Assembly: GCA_021813505.1 (NCBI GenBank)
Contig: JAKAKI010000090.1
Coordinates: 1 to 33,066 of the forward strand
Direction of reading: 5' to 3'
Length of the DNA: 33,066 nt
Origin: a bacterium
Lineage (GTDB): Bacteria; Zixibacteria; MSB-5A5; WJJR01
The notes under the pieces were generated by a model. It did no database searches, was not told the origin of the DNA, and worked only from the letters and a program-made list of their open reading frames with translations. Made by a program: the position numbers and the translations under genes. Positions 24,442 to 31,736 of this stretch are shown here, one piece after another; the first letter of the stretch is position 1, and each line of letters begins with the position of its first letter.

Positions 24442-25635
24442 ATGATCGTCAAAACCTTCACAGGCCCATCCGTTCGCGAGACTCTGCAGATGGTGCGTGA
24501 TGCCTTCGGCGCCGACGCGGTGATTCTCGAGACGCGCATGGATGAAGGCGGCCCGCGCCAGTTGGGGATCTCCCGGGGGGGAGTGGTCATCACCGCGGCG
24601 GCCGAGCCACAGCGCCCGCCGCAGCCGGCGGCCGATGGTCCGCGCTCGCTGTATCTCAAGGGATCTCTGGGTGATAGTCCGGCGCCAATTGCGACGGCTG
24701 CCCCCGCCATTGAGATCGATCCACCGCAGATTGTCGAAGAGGCGATTCCCGCAGCCACACGACCGGCGCCCGCGCCGATGCCACAGCAGTTCGATGCGGT
24801 GCTGAGCGAACTCCAGGCCATCAGCCGGGCATTTCATTCATCCTCAGCGAACGGAAACGGGAACGGCAACGAAGCGCTGTGGGATACGATGCGCCACTGG
24901 CTTTCCGGCCAGCCTTCACTAGCTGCCGGCATCATTGAAACCTTTGTGACCCACCTGATCGATTCGCTTCCGCCTTACAGTTCGTTTTTGAATGCCCCTT
25001 CACGCAGCCAGAGCGTGCTCGTGGTCGGGGCTCGCGGCGCGGGGAAATCGACTTTCGCATTCAAAGCGCTCGCCGCGCGCTGGCAGGAAATTCAGCGGAA
25101 GCCGTCGCTCGTGATCCTGAGCGTCTCCCCGGAACACGGCCACGAACGGATGCACGCACTCAGCATCGGCTGCGGCGTTGATTGCTCCGCGTTCGCGCTG
25201 GGTCAGACCCGCCGGATTCGCCTCGATTCCGATTCGAGTGACAACGTCATCGCCGAGTACGTCGGCGGACGGGTTAACGACGACTGTGAAGCCCACGCGC
25301 GTTTGATCCGCCGCGGATTGAAACCCGACGTGGTCGTCCTCGTGCTCAATGCGACGGTCGCGCCGTCCATCTGGCGCCAGCAGTTGAACCGATTCGCAAT
25401 CCTTGCACCGACTCATCTGGCATTCACGCATTGGGACGAAGCCCAGCCGTGGTGGGATGCCATCATGTTTTCCGGACAGAGCCGCCTGCCACTGGCCTAC
25501 CGGGTGAGTGGCTTCGAGGCGTTTGGCGAAATCGACGCTTTCACACCTTCAGAACTCCAGGCCGGCATCTCCGATTACGTGACCCATTCGCTCGGTTCCT
25601 CTGACGGCGACACCGTCCGGAAGGAGGGGAAATGA
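24442..25635 (+). CDS. flhF: Divergent FlhF (SRP-type GTPase-like)
   Basis: FlhF normally recruits flagellar assembly to its cell site with GTP-dependent dimerisation. The start MIVKTFTGPSVRETLQMVRD and the AFGADAVILETR stretch are typical of the family, and the gene lies between flhA and flhG as usual. A proline-rich linker precedes an NG-like region. Walker A is kept as GARGAGKST (residues 196-204). The DTYR and DTAGR motifs that contact GTP in SRP GTPases are not found, and the expected TKxD reads THWD at residues 329-332. The fold seems kept while GTP binding or hydrolysis is doubtful. Length (397 aa) is normal. The stop overlaps flhG by 4 nt. Confidence 0.85.
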   Translation: MIVKTFTGPSVRETLQMVRDAFGADAVILETRMDEGGPRQLGISRGGVVITAAAEPQRPPQPAADGPRSLYLKGSLGDSPAPIATAAPAIEIDPPQIVEEAIPAATRPAPAPMPQQFDAVLSELQAISRAFHSSSANGNGNGNEALWDTMRHWLSGQPSLAAGIIETFVTHLIDSLPPYSSFLNAPSRSQSVLVVGARGAGKSTFAFKALAARWQEIQRKPSLVILSVSPEHGHERMHALSIGCGVDCSAFALGQTRRIRLDSDSSDNVIAEYVGGRVNDDCEAHARLIRRGLKPDVVVLVLNATVAPSIWRQQLNRFAILAPTHLAFTHWDEAQPWWDAIMFSGQSRLPLAYRVSGFEAFGEIDAFTPSELQAGISDYVTHSLGSSDGDTVRKEGK

Positions 25636-26420
25636 TCGCCCATAGCGCTCAAACTTCCTCCGATCTCCGGATTACGGGAATTGCTGCCGCCAAAGGTGGC
25701 GTCGGACAAAGCACGATCAGTCTGGATTGGGCGCGCGCGCTCGCGTCCCGTGGGCAGCACACTCTGCTCCTGGAAATCGCCGGTGGCGATCTGGCCTGGA
25801 TGGCCGGCGTGTCGCCGAGGCAGTTCACCGAAGATGCAGCCCGTGGAACCGTTTCCCCAGTTGCCGCCGCGGTCGAGGCCGGATCGAATCTCGACGTGCT
25901 GGCTGCCGGCAACGAGTGGGCCGTTCACGGATGCGATGATCCAGCGAAGCTCACGAAGCTCATGCAGGCACTTCAATCCGGAATCTGGGCGGAATGCGTC
26001 ATCGATCTCGGGCACACCGACCCGCGGCGAGCGCGCGCTGCCTGGGAGTCATGCGCGATTCTCGCGGTGGTAATCGATGACGACTTGGGATGCGTGTCGC
26101 GCACCTATGCGCTGATGCGGCATCTGCTCGACTTTGGCTGGGGTGACCGCCTGGCCCTGGTCTTCAATCACCTGACCGACCCAGGGCACGTGGAATCCCT
26201 CCGCCAGCGCTTTGACCAGATTACGAACGCGTTTTTAGGGCGCACGTTTCCGCTGATCGGCGTGGTCCCGGATGGACCCGAATCGCGCCGTTCAGCCGCG
26301 GTCGCCAAATGGGTGCCGGGCGGTGCCGAGTTGGCGGCGTCTCAGACGGATTCGCTGCTTCTGGCGCACAATCAACCTCGAATGATCGACGCGGCCATTC
26401 TTGCCGATATCAAAATATAA
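25632..26420 (+). CDS. flhG: Divergent FlhG/MinD-like ATPase
   Basis: FlhG (FleN, YlxH) is a MinD-type ATPase that limits flagellar number with FlhF. In the 262-aa product the deviant Walker A reads KGGVGQST (residues 21-28). The signature lysine K21 is present, but the P-loop lysine is glutamine at residue 26 (codon CAA). The usual acidic DAD motif after the P-loop is replaced by LLEIAGGDLAW, and the switch II region reads VIDLGHTD. It lacks an obvious C-terminal membrane helix. Position and overlap with flhF support the assignment. The product may be a non-hydrolysing relative. Confidence 0.83.
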   Translation: MIAHSAQTSSDLRITGIAAAKGGVGQSTISLDWARALASRGQHTLLLEIAGGDLAWMAGVSPRQFTEDAARGTVSPVAAAVEAGSNLDVLAAGNEWAVHGCDDPAKLTKLMQALQSGIWAECVIDLGHTDPRRARAAWESCAILAVVIDDDLGCVSRTYALMRHLLDFGWGDRLALVFNHLTDPGHVESLRQRFDQITNAFLGRTFPLIGVVPDGPESRRSAAVAKWVPGGAELAASQTDSLLLAHNQPRMIDAAILADIKI

Positions 26421-26435
26421 CCTGGAGCTGATTAC

Positions 26436-27278
26436 ATGCCGACAGTAACCACTACCGGCCGCGCCACTGCGGCAACGACGAACAGCGCAACTGCCACCCG
26501 CAAACGCGGAACCACGCCGATTCAGGTTCAGCGCCAATGGGAAGCCTACCGGCACTCCGGCGATCCCAACGTGCGCCAGCAGTTGCTCAATCACTACCTG
26601 CCGCTGGTGCGCAACGTCGCCGGCCGCATGGCCCTTGGGTTTCCCAAGTCGGTGGAGGTGTCGGACCTGGTATCGACAGGCGTCATCGGACTGATCGAAG
26701 CGCTCAAGAACTTCGACCCCGAACGCGGCGTCAAGTTCGAGACTTTCGCGGTGCCGCGTATTCGCGGCGCCATTTTGGACGAACTGCGTTCGCTCGACTG
26801 GGTGCCGCGTTCGACCCGCGCGAAGGCCCGCGAGATTGACCGTTCGACCGTCCGCCTCGAAAACCGCCTCGGCCGTGTTCCGACCAGGGGAGAGCTCGCG
26901 GATGATCTGAAGATCTCCATGGAAGATCTGGCCGCGGCCCTTGAGGATGTTTCCGGCACCACACTTCTGTCGCTGGACGAACTCGTCTATCGCGAAGAAG
27001 ACAACCGCCAGGTGCCGCGTGTCGAGACACTCGAGGCGCCGCGCGGTGACACCGTGCTCGGCGACATTGAACGCCAGGAGCTGCGTGCCTTCTTGATCAA
27101 CGCGGTGTCCGATCTGACCGAACAGGAAAAACTCGTGATTGCTTTGTACTACTACGAAGAACTGACACTCAGGGAAATCGGCGAAGTGATGAACATCTCC
27201 GAATCACGTGTCTCGCAGATCCACACCAAGTCAGTGGGGCGGCTGCGGCACATGGTGCGGGAGCGCTTCGGACTCTGA
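26436..27278 (+). CDS. fliA: Flagellar sigma factor FliA (sigma28)
   Basis: Sigma70-family factor for late flagellar genes. After a disordered Thr/Ala-rich start (about 1-28), region 2 has LPLVRNVAGRMALGFPK and DLVSTGVIGLIEALKNFDP. The FliA/WhiG signature follows: FETFAVPRIRGAILDELRS then LDWVPRSTR. Region 3 has RLGRVPTRGELADDL. Region 4 has LTEQEKLVIALYYYEELTL and the HTH EIGEVMNISESRVSQIHTKS. At 280 aa it is a little longer than most because of the start. GGAG lies 8 nt before ATG 26436. A matching promoter exists upstream of motA. Confidence 0.96.
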   Translation: MPTVTTTGRATAATTNSATATRKRGTTPIQVQRQWEAYRHSGDPNVRQQLLNHYLPLVRNVAGRMALGFPKSVEVSDLVSTGVIGLIEALKNFDPERGVKFETFAVPRIRGAILDELRSLDWVPRSTRAKAREIDRSTVRLENRLGRVPTRGELADDLKISMEDLAAALEDVSGTTLLSLDELVYREEDNRQVPRVETLEAPRGDTVLGDIERQELRAFLINAVSDLTEQEKLVIALYYYEELTLREIGEVMNISESRVSQIHTKSVGRLRHMVRERFGL

Positions 27279-27293
27279 GTAAGGGGATGGGCA

Positions 27294-27629
27294 ATGGTCC
27301 GGCCGGTCGAATTGCAGGACGTGCTCGCTAAGACGCAGGCAGCGGAACGAATCACTCAGCTGCAGAAAGCGAGTCCGGAAAACGATCAGCGGCAATCGCT
27401 CCTGATCGCCGGACAGAAGGCCAGCGAGGCGCAGCACAAAGCAACCCCGACCGTACATCCCGATGAAGTCATCCTCCACCGGAACACGGAGGAGGAGAAA
27501 AAGAAGAAGAAGGAAAAGAAAGGCGACAAGGCACACAAAGAAGGCACAGACGAGAACGCGGGCAATACTCCTCCTCCCAAAGATGAGGAGCCGCCACTCC
27601 CGCCGCCGGTGCTCGATATCACAGTGTGA
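27294..27629 (+). CDS. Small charged unknown protein after fliA
   Basis: A 111-aa soluble protein I cannot name. The first 25 residues (MVRPVELQDVLAKTQAAERI and on) look like a conserved helical head. A Gln/Ala-rich helix follows (about 30-50), then a strongly basic run of Lys and Glu (about 66-82) and a proline-rich tail. Similar small proteins with an MVRP-type start occur next to flagellar genes in some other phyla, from memory only. GGGGATGGG lies before ATG 27294. It is 15 bp from fliA and so belongs to the operon. Confidence 0.75.
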   Translation: MVRPVELQDVLAKTQAAERITQLQKASPENDQRQSLLIAGQKASEAQHKATPTVHPDEVILHRNTEEEKKKKKEKKGDKAHKEGTDENAGNTPPPKDEEPPLPPPVLDITV

Positions 27630-27663
27630 GGATTCGCAAACTCACGGATGAGGAGTGACCACA

Positions 27664-27993
27664 ATGGAAGTGCTGATGGATCCAACGTTTTGGGGAGAGG
27701 TGGGGCTCGCGGCCGCCGCAAAATTGGCGCTCCTGGCGGCCGTGGTGTGGGTGGCGCGGATGGCGGTGAATCGCACGCGACTGGCGTCGTCGCCCCGCAA
27801 TGTGGAATACACTGCATCCGCCGTGCCGCGCCACCGCATCGAACCGGTGCCCGCTCCAGCACCCGCAGAACCGTCTTTCGTGAACCTCAAACCTCGCCCG
27901 GTGCCGGCCGTGGCTGGCGCCCAGCACAATGTGACTCATGACCGGCTCATGCAATACGTGCAGCGTCGCGCGATGGAAAGGATTCCTTCATGA
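27664..27993 (+). CDS. Small membrane-anchored unknown protein
   Basis: A 109-aa protein with one TM helix at about residues 10-32 (WGEVGLAAAAKLALLAAVVW). A proline-rich cytoplasmic or periplasmic linker follows, then a short C-terminal helix (THDRLMQYVQRRAMERIPS). No family is recognised. A GTG at 27655 is also in frame, but ATG 27664 has GGAG with 8-nt spacing and is preferred. Its stop overlaps the following DUF2225 gene by 4 nt (ATGA), which links the two functionally. Confidence 0.75.
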   Translation: MEVLMDPTFWGEVGLAAAAKLALLAAVVWVARMAVNRTRLASSPRNVEYTASAVPRHRIEPVPAPAPAEPSFVNLKPRPVPAVAGAQHNVTHDRLMQYVQRRAMERIPS

Positions 27994-29162
27994 AGACCGA
28001 CGAGTCACCATTCTACATCACGCGCGTCGAATGCCCCGTCTGCAAGACGATCAACGATTTCGAAACCATCAAGATGGGGGCGTACAACGAATCCGGACGC
28101 GACACCGATTTCTGTCCGACCGGACGCGAATGGCGCAATCGGAAATACCAGGCCGTCAATCCGCTGCTTTACTTCATGGTGACTTGCTCCTCGTGCTTCT
28201 ACACACGGGAGTTCAATCGCAAGTTCCGCGAATGGAAGGATGATGCCGCCTTCAAGACTTACCGCCAGAAGGTTGTTCGCCAGCGGCATCTCAATGAGCT
28301 CGCCTCGGAAGACTCCCTGCTCAAACGGCTCGGGGCGGCCCTCTGGCCGGGCTCGTATCCCGGCCCGACCGCCATCAACAAATTGATCCTGGGCGTCTAC
28401 GACGAGCTGATGCTGGACCAGCCATCGCACTTTGACGTTGGCCGCTGGTATCTGCGCATCGGCTGGCTGTTCCGTGAACAGGGTCCGGGAGACACCGCGA
28501 GTCCGTCGCCGCGCGCACTCACGATGAGCCGGATGAGCACCGCCCTGCGCGAATTGACCGGAGACATTGGCCGCTTGTCTGCCAAGGTCAGTAATATCAA
28601 GCAGATGATCGACGCGAATCCGGATGCCGGGGCATCGCGGCCCGATGACACCGACGGTCCCGACCGTTGCCATCGCGCGGTCGCCGGGATCATTGATCAT
28701 CTCGACGGAATCACGAGCGGCGTCGAATCGCTCCAGGATCGTCTGAACTCGGGGGACGCCGAGTGTCCTACCGCGTCCGGCACCGCGGAGACTTTTGGCG
28801 AGAGCTCCTCATACGAGGCGTTCCTCGGCGAACTGCGCACCAAATGGCCGCTGGTTCCCACGAACGAATGGGACGCTCTGACTCTGGCTCTGGATCATTA
28901 CAAGAAATCCTTCGAAGAGGCGCGCGACATCCCCGCGGGCAACGCGCAGATTCAACTGACCTACATGATCGGCGAACTGGCCCGGCGTGTGGGCCAATAT
29001 CAGGCGGCGCAACAGTACTTCAACCTCGCGATCCGCACTGGACGCGAGTGGCTTCACAAAATGGGCGATGACCCGACCAAGTCGGCGCTGGCGCGCCACG
29101 TCGTGGATCTCGCCGTTGAACAAATGCACACAATCCGCGAAACACTGGCGGCGGCTCGCTGA
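27990..29162 (+). CDS. DUF2225 protein (cysteine-rich, TPR-like C-terminus)
   Basis: A 390-aa cytoplasmic protein of the DUF2225 family, whose function is unknown. The N-terminus has CPVC at residues 15-18, Cys42, and CSSC at 66-69, a likely zinc or other metal site. A helical region follows (about 85-150), with LMLDQPSHFDVGRWYLRIGW. After a Ser/Pro- and Asp-rich linker, the C-terminal quarter (about 285-390) looks TPR-like: IQLTYMIGELARRVGQYQAA then QQYFNLAIRTGREWLHK. Its coupling to a small membrane protein in a flagellar operon suggests a motility-related role, but no mechanism is visible. Confidence 0.82.
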   Translation: MKTDESPFYITRVECPVCKTINDFETIKMGAYNESGRDTDFCPTGREWRNRKYQAVNPLLYFMVTCSSCFYTREFNRKFREWKDDAAFKTYRQKVVRQRHLNELASEDSLLKRLGAALWPGSYPGPTAINKLILGVYDELMLDQPSHFDVGRWYLRIGWLFREQGPGDTASPSPRALTMSRMSTALRELTGDIGRLSAKVSNIKQMIDANPDAGASRPDDTDGPDRCHRAVAGIIDHLDGITSGVESLQDRLNSGDAECPTASGTAETFGESSSYEAFLGELRTKWPLVPTNEWDALTLALDHYKKSFEEARDIPAGNAQIQLTYMIGELARRVGQYQAAQQYFNLAIRTGREWLHKMGDDPTKSALARHVVDLAVEQMHTIRETLAAAR

Positions 29163-29207
29163 GCTGCCTGGGAATCGATTCTCGGGAATTGCCATAGGGA
29201 GGCACAC

Positions 29208-29726
29208 GTGACTACCAAATCCAAAACCAAAGAGACGACGGCGCCCACAACCCATCCGAAGGGCAAAGACAAGCACGCTCCGCTGGAGCAGAAGCGCCGC
29301 TACGTGCGGCTGGAGATCTTCTCTCCGGTCAGCTACTACTCGATCGTCACCGAGGAAGGGCAGCGCGCCCGCCGGCATCCGGCCAAGAAGGCGGGGCTGC
29401 TGCTGAATCTGTCCGGAGGGGGCGTCCTGATTTCCACCACCGACAACGTCCTCGCCAATGAGTTCGTCCTGCTCACCTTCGAGATCAAGGGATTCGATGC
29501 CCTCACGAGTGTCCTTGGCCGCGTGAAGCGCGTCGAGGAATGCGAAGACGGCGAGCGGCTGGTGGGAATCGAATTTCTCACGCCGGAACAAGTCGATGAC
29601 CCGGTGCTGGCAACCTCGCTGTCGCGGCTCTCTGATAATCCCCTCGGCTTCTCGGACAGCTTGCGCCGCCTGATCTCCCGCTTTGTGTTCCAGCGCCAGG
29701 TCGAAACAGAGCCGAAGTCCAAATGA
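29208..29726 (+). CDS. PilZ-domain protein (probable c-di-GMP receptor)
   Basis: A 172-aa soluble protein with one PilZ domain. After a basic disordered head (1-25), the RxxxR motif is R30-R34 (RRYVR), and the second motif is NLSGGG at 67-72, matching the D/NxSxxG pattern. Both c-di-GMP-binding motifs are therefore intact. The domain ends near VGIEFLTPE, and a helical tail of about 45 residues follows. There is no YcgR-type N-terminal domain. GTG 29208 is the start, with GGGAGG close upstream. At the end of a flagellar operon it probably tunes motor output or assembly, by analogy with YcgR-like proteins. Confidence 0.9.
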   Translation: MTTKSKTKETTAPTTHPKGKDKHAPLEQKRRYVRLEIFSPVSYYSIVTEEGQRARRHPAKKAGLLLNLSGGGVLISTTDNVLANEFVLLTFEIKGFDALTSVLGRVKRVEECEDGERLVGIEFLTPEQVDDPVLATSLSRLSDNPLGFSDSLRRLISRFVFQRQVETEPKSK

Positions 29727-29764
29727 GCCAGCGACGTTGCGACATGGAGTCAGGGGAGAGGCCA

Positions 29765-30550
29765 ATGCACAATCACCGATGCGATTCTGTGCCGTGCGCC
29801 CGTCTTGCCGGGTGTTTGGGATTGGCGGCGGCGTTTCTCCTGCTGCTCGCGCCGGCGGCCGGCCACGCGAAGAAGGTGAAGCCGGCACTGCCGCCTCCAC
29901 CGCCGCAGACCGTGCTCTGCTGGATGGCCGATGGAGCAGGGATGCAGCCCGCCGGCGATCTGGAGGAGTTTCTGGCCGATCGCCTGGGAGCGACCGGCGA
30001 GCGCATTTCGGTCGATCCGCTGACTGTTCGCGCTGCCGTCCAGGCCCTCGGGCTCGGACCGCGCAGTTCGTTTGTACCCGCGACCGCCCAGCAACTGGCT
30101 CACGCTTGTTCGGCGCGCTGGGTCGTGTGGGTCAAGCTCGTCTCGCGTGACATCCAGCCGAAACGCCTGTTGTCATTCCCGTATCTGTTCAATCATCGGC
30201 GTCTCGATGAGCATGTCTTCTTTGATGTGCGCATCTACGATTCCGCGTTGCGCGAGATGGTTGGCTCCAAACGGCTCCAATTGTCGGATCGCGGCGATGC
30301 GACCTGGCAGGTTGTTGACGATGAGCCGCTCGACCCGTACTACAACAACGATCAGGTCGAACTCCATCACCGGCAGCGCCGTCTCGACTGGCAGGCGGCC
30401 GCCATCATCTCCGGTTATTGTTCCGACGTGTTCCGTTCGCCGCGTCTGGCCGCGATTACTGCCGAACCCCAGCGCAATGCCAGAGTAGAAAAATCACCGG
30501 AGGCGCAGACCGCCGATCCGGTGATCCACCCCGTCACCCATCCACAGTAG
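29765..30550 (+). CDS. Secreted unknown protein of the flagellar operon
   Basis: A 261-aa protein with a clear signal peptide: CARLAGCLGLAAAFLLLLAP then AAGHA, with cleavage near residue 36. The mature part starts with a proline run (ALPPPPPQ) and contains alternating hydrophobic strands (CSARWVVWVKLVSRDI, HVFFDVRIYDS). It faintly recalls periplasmic or outer-membrane-associated CsgG/TolB-N-like folds, which is a guess. The frame also has ATG 29723 overlapping the PilZ stop. ATG 29765 is preferred because GGAGAGG precedes it and the signal peptide begins there. Confidence 0.75.
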   Translation: MHNHRCDSVPCARLAGCLGLAAAFLLLLAPAAGHAKKVKPALPPPPPQTVLCWMADGAGMQPAGDLEEFLADRLGATGERISVDPLTVRAAVQALGLGPRSSFVPATAQQLAHACSARWVVWVKLVSRDIQPKRLLSFPYLFNHRRLDEHVFFDVRIYDSALREMVGSKRLQLSDRGDATWQVVDDEPLDPYYNNDQVELHHRQRRLDWQAAAIISGYCSDVFRSPRLAAITAEPQRNARVEKSPEAQTADPVIHPVTHPQ

Positions 30551-30562
30551 GTGCGCAGAGCC

Positions 30563-31084
30563 ATGACACAGAAAATCACTCACAGCACGCAACGGCCGGA
30601 CAGCACACCGGAGCATGAGCCCTCGCCGGAGGCGGTGGGCGAACTTGTGGATGCGGTTAAGGCATTGGGTGAACGCGCCCGGTTCCTCGCCGTGAACCTG
30701 GCGGTGATCGCCGCCAAGCTCAAACAGCAGGGGATGGGCCGCACCCGCCTGAACGATGATATTCTCGATTTGGTTGCCCGTGTCACCCGGGTTTCGCAGG
30801 ATGTTTCCGAAGCCGTGACCGCCATCGAAAAAGGGCGTGCCGGCGCCGGATCGTCATCGCAGCTTCCCCAGGCGCAGTGGGATGGCATCGGAGTCCCGGA
30901 CGAGCGCACGCTCGAGCGTTTGACCCGCTCGCTCCAGGAGACTCTCGAACTCTCCCGTCACGTCTTCCGCTGGGTACGCGACACATACCCGCCGGTCCCG
31001 CCGAGTTCCCCTGAGCACGACATCCCCGGTGTCTCCTGGGCCGACGAGTCCCACAACAAGAAACCCGACACCGGCGCCGTCTGA
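30563..31084 (+). CDS. Small receptor-hairpin-like cytoplasmic protein
   Basis: A 173-aa soluble, largely helical protein. Residues 38-90 (RARFLAVNLAVIAAKLK and on) resemble the signalling tip of chemotaxis receptors, where a NLLALNAAIEAAR-type helix turns into a second helix with a VVADEVRKLA-type motif; here the second is ILDLVARVTRVSQDVSEAV. There is no TM, sensor or HAMP region. A second helix pair lies near residues 113-140, and the tail is disordered. GTG 30551 is in frame but ATG 30563 is more likely; both ribosome sites are weak. It is the last gene of the operon. The similarity is by eye and needs a profile search. Confidence 0.65.
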   Translation: MTQKITHSTQRPDSTPEHEPSPEAVGELVDAVKALGERARFLAVNLAVIAAKLKQQGMGRTRLNDDILDLVARVTRVSQDVSEAVTAIEKGRAGAGSSSQLPQAQWDGIGVPDERTLERLTRSLQETLELSRHVFRWVRDTYPPVPPSSPEHDIPGVSWADESHNKKPDTGAV

Positions 31085-31109
31085 GCCGGTCAAACCGGAG
31101 ATAAAGTCG

Positions 31110-31280
31110 CGGACAAGGGGCTTTCAGCCCCTTGCACCGGTCGCGCGGCATCGCCGGTTCGCGGTCGCTTCCACACGTTCGTTGGCACGGTTGCGAAGAG
31201 GGCCGCGCGGCCGGTCACCGCGCTGAAGCGTAGTGTTAGCAGAGGTGACTGCCGTCAAATAACCCCGTGCTTCAGCACGG
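31110..31280. repeat. Dispersed repeat, copy A
   Basis: Contains CAAGGGGC-N5-GCCCCTTG at 31114-31134, then a segment shared with copy B (31457-31626), and ends in the hairpin CCCCGTGCT-TC-AGCACGGGG near 31263-31282. It lies just after the last flagellar gene. No poly-T follows the stems, so a termination role is uncertain. Confidence 0.7.
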
Positions 31281-31316
31281 GGTGAGCACCTATCGTAGTG
31301 GAACTCCCGCAGGAAT

Positions 31317-31373
31317 GGTGGGCGAAGCCCACCCTACGATTCCACATAGCAGGTAGGGTGGGCTCTGCCCACC
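31317..31373. repeat. Two GGTGGGC...GCCCACC hairpins
   Basis: GGTGGGC-GAA-GCCCACC at 31317-31333 and GGTGGGC-TCT-GCCCACC at 31357-31373, the latter followed by TTTTCTACTTG. A third copy at 32911-32927 has the same tail before the probable intron. Confidence 0.8.
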
Positions 31374-31456
31374 TTTTCTACTTGTTAGTTCGCGGATCGC
31401 AGGTCTCTTCACATGCGAGTCGACGCGGCGTGTCCGCCTACCGGCGACAGAGTCGT

Positions 31457-31626
31457 GGGCAAGGGGCTTTCACCCCCTTGCACCGGTCGCGCGGCATCGC
31501 CGGTTCGCGATTGCCTCCACACGCTCGTTGGTACTCTTGCGAAGAGGGAAGGGCGGCGGCGACACCGCGCTGAAGCGCGGTGTTAGTAGAACTGACCGCT
31601 GTCAATTAACCCTGCGCTTCAGGGCG
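31457..31626. repeat. Dispersed repeat, copy B
   Basis: A direct repeat of 31110-31280, similar but not identical, starting with the CAAGGGG stem at 31460 and ending with a hairpin at the CTGCGCTTCAGGGCG segment. The two copies flank the hairpin pair at 31317-31373. No gene is seen between 31085 and 31736. Confidence 0.7.
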
Positions 31627-31638
31627 TGTTAAAAGACC

Positions 31639-31716
31639 GGGCAGACAAGAGTGTCTGCCCCACTCTTGGTCATGAATGTTCTTGTCTCTCAGTGGCGCGG
31701 ACACTCCTGTCCGCGC
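31639..31716. repeat. Two perfect 9-bp-stem hairpins between convergent genes
   Basis: GGGCAGACA-AGAG-TGTCTGCCC at 31639-31660 and GCGCGGACA-CTCC-TGTCCGCGC at 31695-31716. They lie between the end of the flagellar operon and the end of the minus-strand gene. They could stop transcription from either side, although neither has a T run. Confidence 0.7.
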
Positions 31717-31736
31717 TGTACTCAATGGCGTACCGG

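Noticed and set aside
26403-26411. GCCGATATC near the end of flhG as a fliA promoter
   Set aside because: No TAAA-type -35 at the right spacing, and it lies in coding sequence.
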